Shown here: positions 29,054 to 37,934 of the stretch, piece after piece | Numbering within the stretch: the stretch's first letter is position 1 | Layout: each line of letters begins with the position of its first letter | From: Pleurocapsa sp. PCC 7319 | GTDB lineage: Bacteria; Cyanobacteriota; Cyanobacteriia; Cyanobacteriales; Xenococcaceae | Assembly (NCBI RefSeq): GCF_000332195.1 | Contig: NZ_KB235922.1 | Span: 3,569,322-3,633,321, forward strand | Reading direction: 5' to 3' | Length of the DNA stretch: 64,000 bases | Program-made: the position numbers and the translations under genes | The notes under the pieces: generated by a model | Seen by the model: only the letters and a program-made list of their open reading frames with translations | The model's database searches: none | Told to the model about the DNA's origin: nothing

Positions 29054-29287
29054 ATGAAACTTACCTACCGTGGCATAAACTATAAATCCCGAAAAACAGC
29101 AATTGATCCCAAACATTTAAGTGGAGGCATTCCCACCACCAAATATCGGCTTTCTAATCATCAAGATTCTAATAAAGTTATCTTAATCAGACCTATACAT
29201 TACTTTACCTATCGTGGTGTTAGCTATACTAAGCAACTTATATTTGATAATCGAACCAAATTTTTGCTTGATATCGACAGACAGTAA
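29054..29287 (+). CDS. DUF4278 family small protein
   Basis: 77 residues. It carries two copies of the DUF4278 signature: KLTYRGINYKSRK at the start and FTYRGVSYTKQL near residue 50. DUF4278 proteins are small cyanobacterial proteins of unknown function, often induced by stress. The gene is 33 bp upstream of the phosphatase gene on the same strand and may be transcribed with it. Confidence 0.8.
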   Translation: MKLTYRGINYKSRKTAIDPKHLSGGIPTTKYRLSNHQDSNKVILIRPIHYFTYRGVSYTKQLIFDNRTKFLLDIDRQ

Positions 29288-29320
29288 TAGATAAAAAAGT
29301 ACTTTTATCCCATTAAGATC

Positions 29321-29986
29321 ATGTCCCAAACAGTTTGGATAGCCAGACATGGCAATCGTCTCGATTTTGTTAACCCCGAATGGTTCAATACCGCAGCCAG
29401 ACGTTACGATCCTCCCTTATCGGAGGATGGTTTGATGCAAGCTATGGAATTAGCACAAAGATTAAAACCGGAAAATATCAATCACATCTTTGCCTCTCCT
29501 TTTTTAAGAACTATCCAAACTGCTAACCAGGTGGCAAAAGTTCTAAATCTGCCAATTAAACTAGAGGCTGGTTTAAGTGAATGGCACAATCAAGATTGGA
29601 TGACAGAAATACCTGAAACTCACCCTCCAGATTTTTTGGCTGAACAATTTCCCTTAATTGATTGGAGCTATAGCTCGTACCTCACCCCTCAATATCCTGA
29701 AAGTGAAACTGAAGTGAATCAACGTACGGAAGCAACTGTCAAGCAGCTTGTGCAAGAATTTTCAGATGATCTGCTGATTGTCGGACATGGTGCCTCAGTA
29801 TTGGGTGTTACTCAAGGATTGGTAACCAATACGCCTGAAAATAAAATTCCTCTATGTTGTTTAACTAAAGTTATCCAGAGCGATTGGCTTTGCCAGTGCG
29901 CGCAGCGCAATCGCAGTTGGAAATTAGAATTTTTTGCCGATACTTCTCATTTAAGCCAAACTGAATCTCAAGTTAGATTTAATTAA
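29321..29986 (+). CDS. Histidine phosphatase family protein
   Basis: 221 residues. The phosphohistidine motif is WIARHGNRLDF (RHG near residue 9), FASPFLRTIQTA carries the second Arg, SEWHN/E is the acid region, and LLIVGHGASVLG supplies the second catalytic His. This is the UBASH3/Sts-like branch of the phosphoglycerate-mutase superfamily. Residues 189-197 (WLCQCAQRN) are encoded by a 27-bp insertion between Asp and Arg; without it the strand would read VIQSD-RSWKLE. The insertion is near the C-terminus and probably tolerated. Confidence 0.88.
   Translation: MSQTVWIARHGNRLDFVNPEWFNTAARRYDPPLSEDGLMQAMELAQRLKPENINHIFASPFLRTIQTANQVAKVLNLPIKLEAGLSEWHNQDWMTEIPETHPPDFLAEQFPLIDWSYSSYLTPQYPESETEVNQRTEATVKQLVQEFSDDLLIVGHGASVLGVTQGLVTNTPENKIPLCCLTKVIQSDWLCQCAQRNRSWKLEFFADTSHLSQTESQVRFN
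29885..29911. repeat. 27-bp insert splitting a HIP1 site (copy 1)
   Basis: The palindrome GCGATCGC is split as GCGAT (29880-29884), 27 bp, CGC (29912-29914). The insert begins with the stem TGGC-TTT-GCCA and then has TGCGC-GCA-GCGCA. It ends in AT, repeating the AT before the insertion. It adds nine codons in frame to the histidine phosphatase gene. Confidence 0.8.
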
Positions 29987-30038
29987 CTCTCAAAACTCTT
30001 ATTTAATAAGGGTTCAGGAACAAACATTTGGATTCAAA

Positions 30039-30911
30039 TCATCCTAAGATCATTCCTGCCAGCAAAATAAAACCGAACCAGACATTTTGCCCTAACAGTT
30101 GACCATAGACAGAAGGCGGAATATTAGGTTGGCGTAACATTAAATATTGCCAAACCCAACCAACTGTAGCTAGAACTAGACTGACCCAAAAAGCCAAACT
30201 CAAACCTAGTTGGACACCTAGATAAGCCAGCAAACTTGCCGTAATTCCATAAAAAACACCGATCGCTTCTGGAGTAAATTTACCAAAAAAGATAGCACTA
30301 GAATTAATCCCAACTCTGAGATCGTCTTCGCGATCGGAAAGGGCATAGGCAGTATCAAAACCCAGAGTCCAGGCTACTGTCGCTCCCCAAAGTATCCAAG
30401 TGGTAGGTTCAATTTTGGCTGTTACTGCTGTCCAACTGATCAGCACTGCAAAACCCCAGGTTAAAGATAAAACCAACTGGGGGACAGGAATTACTCGCTT
30501 GGCTAAAGGATAAACAACAATCAGAGGAACGGCAGCCAGACAAAGGATAAAACTAAGACGGTTAAGATATAAAGCCAATATCGCAGCGCAGATTAGGGCG
30601 ATCGCAAAAATGACAATGCCGACTTTCACGGAAATGGCACGAGATGCTAAGGGACGAGACTTGGTTCGAGCTACCTGAGAGTCAATATCTTTATCCCAAA
30701 GATCGTTGATGACACAACCTGCCGCACTAGTAGCTAAAGTTCCCAAAATTATTACCCCCACTAGAGGTATAGGAGGAGTCCCTTTGGCTGCCAAAAAAAC
30801 TGCCCATAATGCAGGAATCATCAGAATTAATCTTCCTGCTGGTTTATCCCAACGCAAAAGGCGAATCACTTGCTGCCAGATTGGTTCCTTGGTGAGTTGA
30901 TACTGAGTCAT
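30039..30911 (-). CDS. ubiA: 4-hydroxybenzoate polyprenyltransferase
   Basis: 290 residues, UbiA fold with about eight or nine membrane helices. RLLRWDKPAGRLILMIPALW is the N-terminal signature; the Asp-rich motifs are NDLWDKDIDSQVARTKSRPL and YALSDREDDLRVG. It transfers a polyprenyl chain to 4-hydroxybenzoate; in cyanobacteria this is the proposed solanesyl transfer of plastoquinone synthesis. The protein is membrane-embedded. The gene converges with the phosphatase gene; a weak imperfect hairpin (29994-30014) lies between them. Confidence 0.92.
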   Translation of the reverse strand: MTQYQLTKEPIWQQVIRLLRWDKPAGRLILMIPALWAVFLAAKGTPPIPLVGVIILGTLATSAAGCVINDLWDKDIDSQVARTKSRPLASRAISVKVGIVIFAIALICAAILALYLNRLSFILCLAAVPLIVVYPLAKRVIPVPQLVLSLTWGFAVLISWTAVTAKIEPTTWILWGATVAWTLGFDTAYALSDREDDLRVGINSSAIFFGKFTPEAIGVFYGITASLLAYLGVQLGLSLAFWVSLVLATVGWVWQYLMLRQPNIPPSVYGQLLGQNVWFGFILLAGMILG

Positions 30912-31126
30912 ATTTATAGTTTTTGAACAATCTTAGAAAATTTTAATATTGAGTTGTGATAAATATATAGAAATTTTAAGTTTTAATGCTTTTGTTCGCA
31001 TTATCCATGAGATTATAAGATTACTTTAACAATATGATTGAGAAAAGTTATTGGTCTAAAAGACTTTTCGTCGTTAATTTTATCCATAAATCTGCCCTTA
31101 AAAGAAGTTAAACTCAGACAATTGCC

Positions 31127-32737
31127 ATGAATAAACAGATTATTGCAGCGATCGATATCGGCACTAACTCAATCCACATGGTAATTGTTAGGATAGAGCC
31201 TTCGCTTCCGGCTTTTACAGTAATTGCCAAAGAAAAAGATACAGTTCGTTTAGGCGATCGCGATCCAGCAACAGGAAAACTAACTCCAGAAGCGATCCAA
31301 CGTTCCCTTGCTACCTTAAGACGCTGTAAAGATTTGGCTACTAGCTTAAACGCTAGTCAAATTATTGCCGTGGCAACCAGTGCATCCAGAGAAGCTCCCA
31401 ATGGACAGGATTTTCTGCGTCAAATTGAAGAGGAGTTAGGTATCGTTGTCAATCTCATTTCAGGACAGGAAGAAGCCCGGCGAATTTATCTGGGCGTGTT
31501 GTCGGGGATGGATTTCAATGAAAAGCCTCATATCATTATTGATATCGGTGGTGGTTCTACAGAATTAATCTTGGCAGATATTCACGAACCTCGCTTTTTA
31601 AGCAGTACCAAAGTTGGTGCAGTACGCTTGTCTAAAGAGTTTGTGACCACCGATCCAATTAGCGATCGAGAGTTAAAAGTATTGCGAGCTTACGTGAGAG
31701 GAATGCTAGAGCGTTCAGTGGATGGAATTTGGCAACAATTACAACTAAATGAAGTTCCCCATGCCGTTGGCACATCAGGCACCATTGAAACATTAGCAGT
31801 AATTCATGCTAGAGACGAACTAGATACAGTGCCCGACCCCCTCAATGGCTATGAGATGAGTCGTAAAGACATCGAAAAAATGGTCAAAAAGCTGGCAAAA
31901 ATGAGTTATGAGGAACGGTTAGATGTACCGGGGATTTCCGAAAGACGAGCCGAAATTATTGTACCAGGGGCGGTTATTTTGCTAGAAGCAATGAGGATGC
32001 TTAAGCTAGACTCGATCATGATTTGTGAACGGGCATTGCGGGAAGGCATCATAGTTGATTGGATGTTAACTCGTGGCTTAATAAATAGTCGATTACGGTA
32101 TCAAAACGAAGTCAAAAGCCGCAACGTGCTCAAGATTGCTCAAAAGTATCATGTTGACTTAGATTACAGCCAACGGGTGGCACAGTTTGCTTTAAGTATC
32201 TTCGATCAGCTAAAAGGCGTATTGCATTCCTGGGGAACAGAAGAAAGAGAATTATTATGGTCGGCAGCAATTCTGCACAATTCTGGCGTATATATTAGTC
32301 ATTCATCTCACCATAAGCATTCTTACTATCTGATTCGCAATGCCGAGCTACTGGGCTTTACGGAATTAGAATTAGAACTAATTGCGAATATTGCCCGCTA
32401 CCATCGCAAAAGTAAGCCCAGGAAAAAACACGATGCTTATCATAAGCTCCCTCATAAGGAGTACCAGCAAATAGTAAAGCAATTGAGTGCTATTCTCAGA
32501 CTAGCGGTAGCTCTAGACCGGAGAAATCAAGGTGCGATCGCTGGAGTAACCTGCCAATATGATAGTCATCATCGCTCACTTAAGTTTCTGATTCAGCCTT
32601 CAGAAGTAGGTGATAAGTGCGCTTTAGAATTATGGAATCTGAGTTATAAGAAAGAAATCTTTGAAGAAGAATTTGATGTTGAACTGACTGCAACTATCTC
32701 GGAAACTAAATTGCCTATTGCTACTATGAAGGCATAG
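31127..32737 (+). CDS. ppx: Exopolyphosphatase / guanosine pentaphosphatase (Ppx/GppA)
   Basis: 536 residues. The ASKHA domain has the phosphate-1 motif IAAIDIGTNSIHMVIV and phosphate-2 IIDIGGGSTELIL. A C-terminal HD-type helical domain begins near residue 325 (HNSGVYISHSSHHKHSYYLI). The enzyme removes terminal phosphates from polyphosphate or converts pppGpp to ppGpp. The length is that of full two-domain Ppx proteins. It stands alone, with a promoter-length gap before it. Confidence 0.93.
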   Translation: MNKQIIAAIDIGTNSIHMVIVRIEPSLPAFTVIAKEKDTVRLGDRDPATGKLTPEAIQRSLATLRRCKDLATSLNASQIIAVATSASREAPNGQDFLRQIEEELGIVVNLISGQEEARRIYLGVLSGMDFNEKPHIIIDIGGGSTELILADIHEPRFLSSTKVGAVRLSKEFVTTDPISDRELKVLRAYVRGMLERSVDGIWQQLQLNEVPHAVGTSGTIETLAVIHARDELDTVPDPLNGYEMSRKDIEKMVKKLAKMSYEERLDVPGISERRAEIIVPGAVILLEAMRMLKLDSIMICERALREGIIVDWMLTRGLINSRLRYQNEVKSRNVLKIAQKYHVDLDYSQRVAQFALSIFDQLKGVLHSWGTEERELLWSAAILHNSGVYISHSSHHKHSYYLIRNAELLGFTELELELIANIARYHRKSKPRKKHDAYHKLPHKEYQQIVKQLSAILRLAVALDRRNQGAIAGVTCQYDSHHRSLKFLIQPSEVGDKCALELWNLSYKKEIFEEEFDVELTATISETKLPIATMKA

Positions 32738-32806
32738 TGATCAACTAGGTCTTATTCAAACGCTGAAAGCTATCAGATTGATAGATTGAGACTATTAACA
32801 CTTTGG

Positions 32807-33613
32807 TTAGTTTTCGATCTCTTTAGCAAAGTTTTGATCTGCAATGTCTTTGGCAAGGACATACCACTGGTTGTTAGATATGCATCTTATTTCGTCGTCG
32901 TTGGGAAGAATATCCCTATCTAGGAAGCCTGAAAGAAGATGGTGTTGCTTGCCGATACAAAGATCTAATGCTTTACGAACCTTATTCAATCCATAGTTTC
33001 CTCGATGAATCATTTGTGCATTAAATATTAAAATATCTCTAGGTTCTAGCTCGATAAGAATACCTCCTGGAAGTTTTTCACTGTTGATGTGTCCGTTCAG
33101 TTCAAGCCGTACATTTCTCTCTAGCTCAGAATCCCAGCGTTTATGGGTACCTGGAACTAGTTCAATACCTTTTTCTGCTATCAGTGGAATCCGAATATGC
33201 AGACTAAGAATGTTATTTTGCTCTTGGGCTTGAATAGAATCTTCAATTAGGCTGTATTGAAGATCTCTGTGCCAATAAGGAGTCTTAGTGTTGGTATAAG
33301 GATTAAAAAATAGCTGAGTATTGTGAAAATTGATTCCTTTGCCGAACATTTTCTCTATTAAGTCTGTAAGTTGTTCAGGCGCAATCAACTCGAAGAACTT
33401 TATCCTTTCGCTTTTGTTATTTTTGAAATACCTAGGATGAGTTAATGAGTGCATATTGATGAGTTGATGCTCAATCAATGCATCTCCATTTTCATTAAGC
33501 CATCGATCGTAAATAAGATCGACAATGATGGTTATTTTCTCGATCTCATCTTGATTCAAGAGTTTTTTGATAACGGCATAACCTCGCTCGGCATACTGCT
33601 TGCTTATTTCCAT
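32807..33613 (-). CDS. Phytanoyl-CoA dioxygenase family (PhyH) protein
   Basis: 268 residues. The Fe(II) ligands are visible: HRD in TPYWHRDLQYS (H115, D117) and the distal His in AQMIHRGNYG (H203), with R213 in KVRKALDL placed to bind 2-oxoglutarate. The fold is complete, so an active Fe(II)/2-oxoglutarate hydroxylase is likely. Substrates in this family range from lipids to ectoine and natural products, so none is assigned. It is convergent with ppx and divergent from the TPR-acetyltransferase gene (80 bp gap). Confidence 0.85.
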   Translation of the reverse strand: MEISKQYAERGYAVIKKLLNQDEIEKITIIVDLIYDRWLNENGDALIEHQLINMHSLTHPRYFKNNKSERIKFFELIAPEQLTDLIEKMFGKGINFHNTQLFFNPYTNTKTPYWHRDLQYSLIEDSIQAQEQNNILSLHIRIPLIAEKGIELVPGTHKRWDSELERNVRLELNGHINSEKLPGGILIELEPRDILIFNAQMIHRGNYGLNKVRKALDLCIGKQHHLLSGFLDRDILPNDDEIRCISNNQWYVLAKDIADQNFAKEIEN

Positions 33614-33693
33614 ATTTTTCCCTAAAAATATTTTATTAATAGCCAGAAGTTAATATAAATGAAGCTAATTCAAGTCAGGTATCAAATTAGATC

Positions 33694-34971
33694 ATGACAG
33701 CAGAAATAAAGGCGATCGCCAGTAACTCAAACTGGTCTGAAGTTTATGATTTAGCCGATACTTACAGAAATCAGCAACAATGGCAGAATGCTGCCATAGC
33801 GTTTCAAAGGGCAATCGAACTTAGACCAGATTTTTTTTGGTCTTATCATCACCTGGGAGATGTTTTCACTCAACTGCGACAATGGAAACAGGCAGCGATC
33901 GCCTATCGTCGCGCAGTACAACTTGACCCGAACTTTTTTTGGTCTTGGCATAATCTAGCCGATGCTCTCACAAAGTTAAAACAATGGGAACAAGCAGCGA
34001 TCGCCTATCGCTCCGCAGTACAACTTGACCCGAACTTTTTTTGGTCTTGGCATAATCTAGCCGATGCTTTAATTAATCTACAACAATGGGATCGAGCGAT
34101 CGCTAGTTATCTCCAAGCGATTCACCTACAGCCCAGTAACCAACTTGTCTATCAAAAATTGGGAACGGCTTTTAAACAAAGAGGTAATCTAGAAGAATCA
34201 ATTCAATATTATCGTCAAGTAATACAATCTCCAGAGCCAAATTCAATTTTTAGTATCTTCAAAACCCAGCCACAATTATTACTGGATTTTGCCGATACTC
34301 TGACCAAAGAACATCAAGCGATCGGAGCGATTATTCTCTATTACTTACTTTTAGAGCTTCAGCCCTATCAGGATCGGGTTTTGCAACAACTGGCTCAGTT
34401 ACTACAGCAGCAAAATCAGTTAGAGAGAAACCTTCTCTACCGTCGCCAAAAACTGGAAAGTGAATCAAATAGCGAATTACTAAGCAGGTTGAAACCAAGC
34501 CCCATCCCAAAACCAAAAACCCCTAATCTTCCTGGGCGAATTATAGTCAACAGCGATTGCGCTGTTCAGCCAAATCAACTGGAAGATTTATGCAGCGCGG
34601 TAGGCTGGTCACGCCGTCCTCTGAACAGGGTTCAACAAGCTTTAGATAATAGTTTTAGCTACATTGCAGCTTGGCATATTCACAATCAGGAACAACGATT
34701 GATTGGATTTGCTAGAGCTGTTTCAGACGGTACTTTTCATGCCACTATGCTGGATATACTAGTTCATCCTAATTTCCAAAATAGAGGTTTAGGGAAAACT
34801 ATTGTCACCAATCTAATTGAACAACTTCGTCAATCAGGAGTTAAGGATATTACCTTATTTGCCAGTCCACATATTGTCGATTTTTATCATAAATTAGGAT
34901 TTATCTCCCAACCCAACAATCTTCAATGGATGCTGTGGTCTTTTGATTTAGATGATCATTTCAAGTCTTAA
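33694..34971 (+). CDS. TPR-GNAT fusion protein
   Basis: 425 residues. Residues about 17-175 are four to five tetratricopeptide repeats; repeats two and three (FFWSWHNLADALTKLKQWEQ) are nearly identical at the DNA level. Residues about 285-420 are a GNAT acetyltransferase: ATMLDILVHPNFQNRGLGKT is the acetyl-CoA loop (Q/RxxGxG/A), and LFASPHIVDFYHKLGF is the C-terminal part. The TPR part probably presents a protein or peptide target to the acetyltransferase. An active CoA site is likely; the target is unknown. Confidence 0.87.
   Translation: MTAEIKAIASNSNWSEVYDLADTYRNQQQWQNAAIAFQRAIELRPDFFWSYHHLGDVFTQLRQWKQAAIAYRRAVQLDPNFFWSWHNLADALTKLKQWEQAAIAYRSAVQLDPNFFWSWHNLADALINLQQWDRAIASYLQAIHLQPSNQLVYQKLGTAFKQRGNLEESIQYYRQVIQSPEPNSIFSIFKTQPQLLLDFADTLTKEHQAIGAIILYYLLLELQPYQDRVLQQLAQLLQQQNQLERNLLYRRQKLESESNSELLSRLKPSPIPKPKTPNLPGRIIVNSDCAVQPNQLEDLCSAVGWSRRPLNRVQQALDNSFSYIAAWHIHNQEQRLIGFARAVSDGTFHATMLDILVHPNFQNRGLGKTIVTNLIEQLRQSGVKDITLFASPHIVDFYHKLGFISQPNNLQWMLWSFDLDDHFKS
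33893..34068 (+). repeat. Recent 102-bp tandem duplication inside the TPR region
   Basis: A 74-bp block starting GCAGCGATCGCCTATCG and ending CTAGCCGATGCT occurs at about 33893-33966 and again 102 bp (34 residues, one TPR unit) downstream, with only a few differences. This indicates recent expansion or gene conversion of TPR units. Confidence 0.85.
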
Positions 34972-35225
34972 ATTGTCTCAGCGATCGCTTAGACTACGGC
35001 GAATTTTTCAGATTTTTATGTTTTAGAGGTTGACATAATTGTTTAGGTTTATTATATTAATTACGTATCGTATCGTTAAATTTCTTTTTGCTCTTTCAAT
35101 GTGTTGGATAAATACTGATTGACAGACCGAAGTATTCAATTGATTACCTAAGATTAATAAACTCAGATCACATTTAGAACTTTTACTTTAATATTTTACT
35201 AAACGTAACGAAATAAAAAATAAAA

Positions 35226-35663
35226 ATGAATTCAACAACACAATCGCAACAGATACAAGACAAAGCAAAAATATGCGAGTTGACCGAACAATGGCGATCG
35301 CTCTGGAGTCCTCAAGATAAAACCTTCACAGGCAAAGGTTTTGAGAACCTCTTTGCTACAGAAGAAAACGAAATCTTAGTTTTTGATAATTTCGATGATG
35401 GTGTGGTGGTGCTGCATAGCCTTCAGAAATATCTTGATACCTGGATTCCAGTAATGGAGAACTTTAGCTACTGGGAAATTAAGTTAGAAGATAACCTAAG
35501 CATCTCAATCGAGGGAAATTTGGCAGTCAGTACTTTTTCCTGGATTGGTGCTGGAAGAACCAAAGATGGACAGGAAGTAAAAGCTAGGCAGTACGGTACG
35601 CATACTTGGAAACGCCTTGATGGTGAATGGCGATTAGTACACGAACATTTAACTGTTGGTTAA
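35226..35663 (+). CDS. NTF2/SnoaL-like protein
   Basis: 145 residues. It has an N-terminal helix (KAKICELTEQWRSLWSP), a strand LVFDNFDDGVVVLHSLQ, and the terminal strands VKARQYGTHTWKRLDGEWRL with VHEHLTVG, all typical of the NTF2-like/SnoaL/DUF4440 fold that binds small molecules or acts as a hydrolase/isomerase. A near-identical but broken copy is at 37935-38372. It is directly followed, in the same frame, by the tail of an aldo/keto reductase. Confidence 0.8.
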   Translation: MNSTTQSQQIQDKAKICELTEQWRSLWSPQDKTFTGKGFENLFATEENEILVFDNFDDGVVVLHSLQKYLDTWIPVMENFSYWEIKLEDNLSISIEGNLAVSTFSWIGAGRTKDGQEVKARQYGTHTWKRLDGEWRLVHEHLTVG

Positions 35664-35750
35664 AAGCTTAGAAAAGAAAATATTGCAGCTAGTTCAATTA
35701 AGCTTACTAAGGAGGAAATAAACTTATTAAATAAAATACCAGCAGCTTGA
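35664..35750 (+). pseudogene. C-terminal relic of an aldo/keto reductase
   Basis: Directly after the NTF2 stop, the same frame reads KLRKENIAASSIKLTKEEI and continues NLLNKIPAA before TGA. This matches the end of aldo/keto reductases (compare LEENMAAADITLTLKQIEAL in the intact gene at 57573). The catalytic barrel is gone, so this is a deletion remnant joined to the NTF2 gene. A diverged second copy is at 36518-36598, and the first 24 bp recur at 38373. Confidence 0.75.
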
Positions 35751-35846
35751 GTATAACTCATAATTATATTTGATGGTTATCTTGTAATTTTGCCGAATGA
35801 CTAAATCTTTAGAGCGACGGAAAAACTAGAAACAATAACTGTCAAA

Positions 35847-36197
35847 TCATTGAATTCTCTCGTTTTCGATTAAAGATTCTAATTGCGATATTAATTCTGG
35901 AAGATTATTTTTAACGGTATTCCAAACAATTTTTAAATTAACTTGAAAATACTCGTGAGCCATAACATTTCGCATATCGCCTACAATACGCCAAGGTATT
36001 TTTGGATAACGCAATTGGATTTCTATTGGAATATTGGTAGCTGCTTCTCCAATTATCAAAAAATCGTATAAAACTGCTTTAGCGATGGTGTCGTTATTTT
36101 GAAAATCAGCAAAACTCATATTAACTAAGCGATTTTGAATAGCCAAACTAGCTTGCATCATATCTTTAATACGAAACTGCCAATCTCTAGAAGGCAT
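35847..36197 (-). CDS. hepT: HepT-like toxin (DUF86, HEPN RNase)
   Basis: 116 residues, all-helical HEPN domain. The RNase motif R-x4-H-x-Y is RNVMAHEY (R76, H81, Y83). In the HepT/MntA systems the toxin is a ribonuclease that is silenced by AMP attached to the motif tyrosine by the antitoxin. Its start overlaps the end of the antitoxin gene by 11 bp, so antitoxin is made first. The pair sits between two aldo/keto reductase tail relics. Confidence 0.9.
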   Translation of the reverse strand: MPSRDWQFRIKDMMQASLAIQNRLVNMSFADFQNNDTIAKAVLYDFLIIGEAATNIPIEIQLRYPKIPWRIVGDMRNVMAHEYFQVNLKIVWNTVKNNLPELISQLESLIENERIQ

Positions 36198-36477
36198 GAA
36201 TCAAATTCTCTGTTACTACTTCTCTTAAGTGTTCTCGTAAAGCATCTTTAGTTCCTATGTCCACCGAACAATCCAAGATATCTTCTAAAAACAATCGTAC
36301 TTTTATTAGCTCGAATAATCCAACTTCACCATCAAATTCTACTAAAAAATCAACATCGCTATCAATTTTTGCTTCATCTCGTGCAACCGAACCAAATAAA
36401 TCTAGAGATTTTACTTTCATTTTCTGAAGTTCTTCTCGGTGTAAAGTAATAATTTTTAAAACTTCGTCTTTTTTCAT
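36187..36477 (-). CDS. mntA: MntA-like nucleotidyltransferase antitoxin
   Basis: 96 residues from the ATG at 36477; an upstream in-frame TTG at 36507 would add ten. The minimal nucleotidyltransferase motif GSVARDEAKIDSDVD (residues 29-43) provides the catalytic aspartates (D41, D43), and FLVEFDG gives the third acidic region. It transfers AMP to HepT in characterised pairs. It is the first gene of a two-gene operon with hepT. Confidence 0.9.
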   Translation of the reverse strand: MKKDEVLKIITLHREELQKMKVKSLDLFGSVARDEAKIDSDVDFLVEFDGEVGLFELIKVRLFLEDILDCSVDIGTKDALREHLREVVTENLIHAF

Positions 36478-36517
36478 TTTAATCTTGATTCTAGATACGA
36501 CAATCAATTCTTATTTA

Positions 36518-36598
36518 GAGAAAAATATTGCAGGTAGTTACTTTAGCTTGCTAAGGAGGAAATAAACCTCTTAAATAAAATACCAGTAGCTCGATTAG
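36518..36598 (+). pseudogene. Second, diverged aldo/keto reductase tail relic
   Basis: AATATTGCAGGTAG, GCTTGCTAAGGAGGAAATAA and TTAAATAAAATACCAG align with the relic at 35664-35750 at roughly three bases in four or better, but a one-base deletion breaks the frame. The pair forms direct repeats on either side of hepT/mntA. Confidence 0.65.
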
Positions 36599-36657
36599 AT
36601 TTCATAATTAAATATTGCGATCGCAACTTCAAAAAAATCCCATGCTATTTATGATAA

Positions 36658-37386
36658 TCGAACGCTGACCAAGGATTATTTGGCATTGAAGATAATTTTC
36701 TCAAGCTTCGTTCTGTCGAAGTTCAAGAAAAAATAGGCAAAGAATTAGCCAAACAAAACTTAGAAATGGGTTGTTTTGTCAATAACCTAATCTTTGATCG
36801 CCCTACCTTCGTCAGCGACTCTACCGAAGCTAGAGAAGTAATATTACAACAATTACAAGAAACCATCGAAGTAGCCAAAAGAGTTAATGGTAAATACGTT
36901 ACTACTCTTTCTGGAATTTTCGATCCCAGTTTAGACCGAGATTATCAGACTGCCAATGTGATAGAAAACCTTAAATATTGTGCGGAAATAGCGGAAAAAG
37001 CAGGAATAGTTCTGGGTATTGAAGCTATTACAGGAAAATGGTGGAAAGGTACTTTTGTAACTACAATTCCTCATGCTTATCTAATTGTAAAAGCAGTCAA
37101 TAGTCCCGCCGTAAAACTAATTTTTGATACTTTTCAAACGCAGATGGAAACAGGCAACATTATTGCCAATATCGATCGCGTCTGGGATGAGATTGCTTTG
37201 TTTCAGATTGCCGACGCACCCCAAAGAACAGAACCCGATAGCGGTGAAATGAATTACGGTCACATCCTCAAACATATTCAAGCAAAAGGATATAACGGAC
37301 TGATTGAAATGGAACATTCTATTTCTCAACCTGGCAAAGCTGGGGAACAAGCAGTAATAGATTTCTATAAAAACTTTGCTTATTAA
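36658..37386 (+). pseudogene. N-terminally truncated TIM-barrel isomerase (hydroxypyruvate isomerase-like)
   Basis: From the ATG at 36766 it gives 206 residues; coding similarity continues upstream to 36658 (DQGLFGIEDNFLKLRS) with no start before the TAA just ahead. LGIEAITGKWW, LIFDTFQTQMETGNI and GLIEMEHSIS match the hydroxypyruvate isomerase/sugar-phosphate-isomerase barrel, with the metal-binding Glu and Asp in GIEAI, FDTFQ and EMEHS. The first one or two barrel strands are missing, so function is doubtful. It is followed 13 bp later by a VOC gene with a good ribosome binding site. Confidence 0.75.
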
Positions 37387-37399
37387 CAAGGAGAGAAAT

Positions 37400-37834
37400 A
37401 TGAGTAGTGCTTTTGACTATATGAGTTTTGACCACGTAATGATTTGCGTGCCAAATTATCAAGAAACTATTCAATGGTATAAAGATAAACTCGATGCCAC
37501 CATTGAAAGAGAATGGACTGTAGACGAATTGCCCGATCTAAAATTAGCCTACCTCAACATTCATGGGTTTCGTTTAGAGGTAGTTGGCAGCACCCAAGCA
37601 AAAACGGGAATGCCTAATGCTTCGGACTTTGGCGCATCTTTACGCATTACTGGCATCGGACATTTTTGTTTTCGAGTTGATGATGTGGACGCTGCTTTAG
37701 CAGAAATGAATAATCGCGGTGTTCCTACTTTTGTCGATGCTGCTGATTATCCCAACGTCGGACGTAGAGTTGGTTTTGTCAAAGATAACAATGGCAACAT
37801 TATCGAGTTTGCAGGAACGCTTAAAGGAAAATAA
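37400..37834 (+). CDS. VOC/glyoxalase-like protein
   Basis: 144 residues from the ATG at 37400, which has AAGGAG upstream; a TTG at 37376 is less likely. Two beta-alpha-beta-beta-beta modules are visible: FDHVMICVPNYQETIQWYKD and IGHFCFRVDDVDAALAEM, ending RVGFVKDNNGNIIEFAG. His in DHV, Glu in RLEVVG, His in GHF and Glu in IIEF are the usual metal ligands. It is a paralogue of the gene at 43508. The substrate is unknown; glyoxalase and dioxygenase activities are possible. Confidence 0.87.
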   Translation: MSSAFDYMSFDHVMICVPNYQETIQWYKDKLDATIEREWTVDELPDLKLAYLNIHGFRLEVVGSTQAKTGMPNASDFGASLRITGIGHFCFRVDDVDAALAEMNNRGVPTFVDAADYPNVGRRVGFVKDNNGNIIEFAGTLKGK

Positions 37835-37934
37835 ATAACCATTAATTCAGTAAAGCTATTTATCTTGAAACAACAAATCTAGCTAAATTTATTTGTCAAA
37901 TACTTTAACCAAACAATTCGTATTTATTAAAAAG

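Noticed and set aside
29994-30014. Terminator between the phosphatase and ubiA genes
   Set aside because: The hairpin AACTCTTAT/ATAAGGGTT has a mismatch and no T run, so it is too weak to list as a feature.
35040-35220. Possible operator repeats (ACGTATCGTATCGTT; ACGTAACGAAA) before the NTF2 gene, resembling ACGTTTCG before 57573
   Set aside because: The matches are short in AT-rich DNA and no regulator gene is adjacent; chance cannot be excluded.
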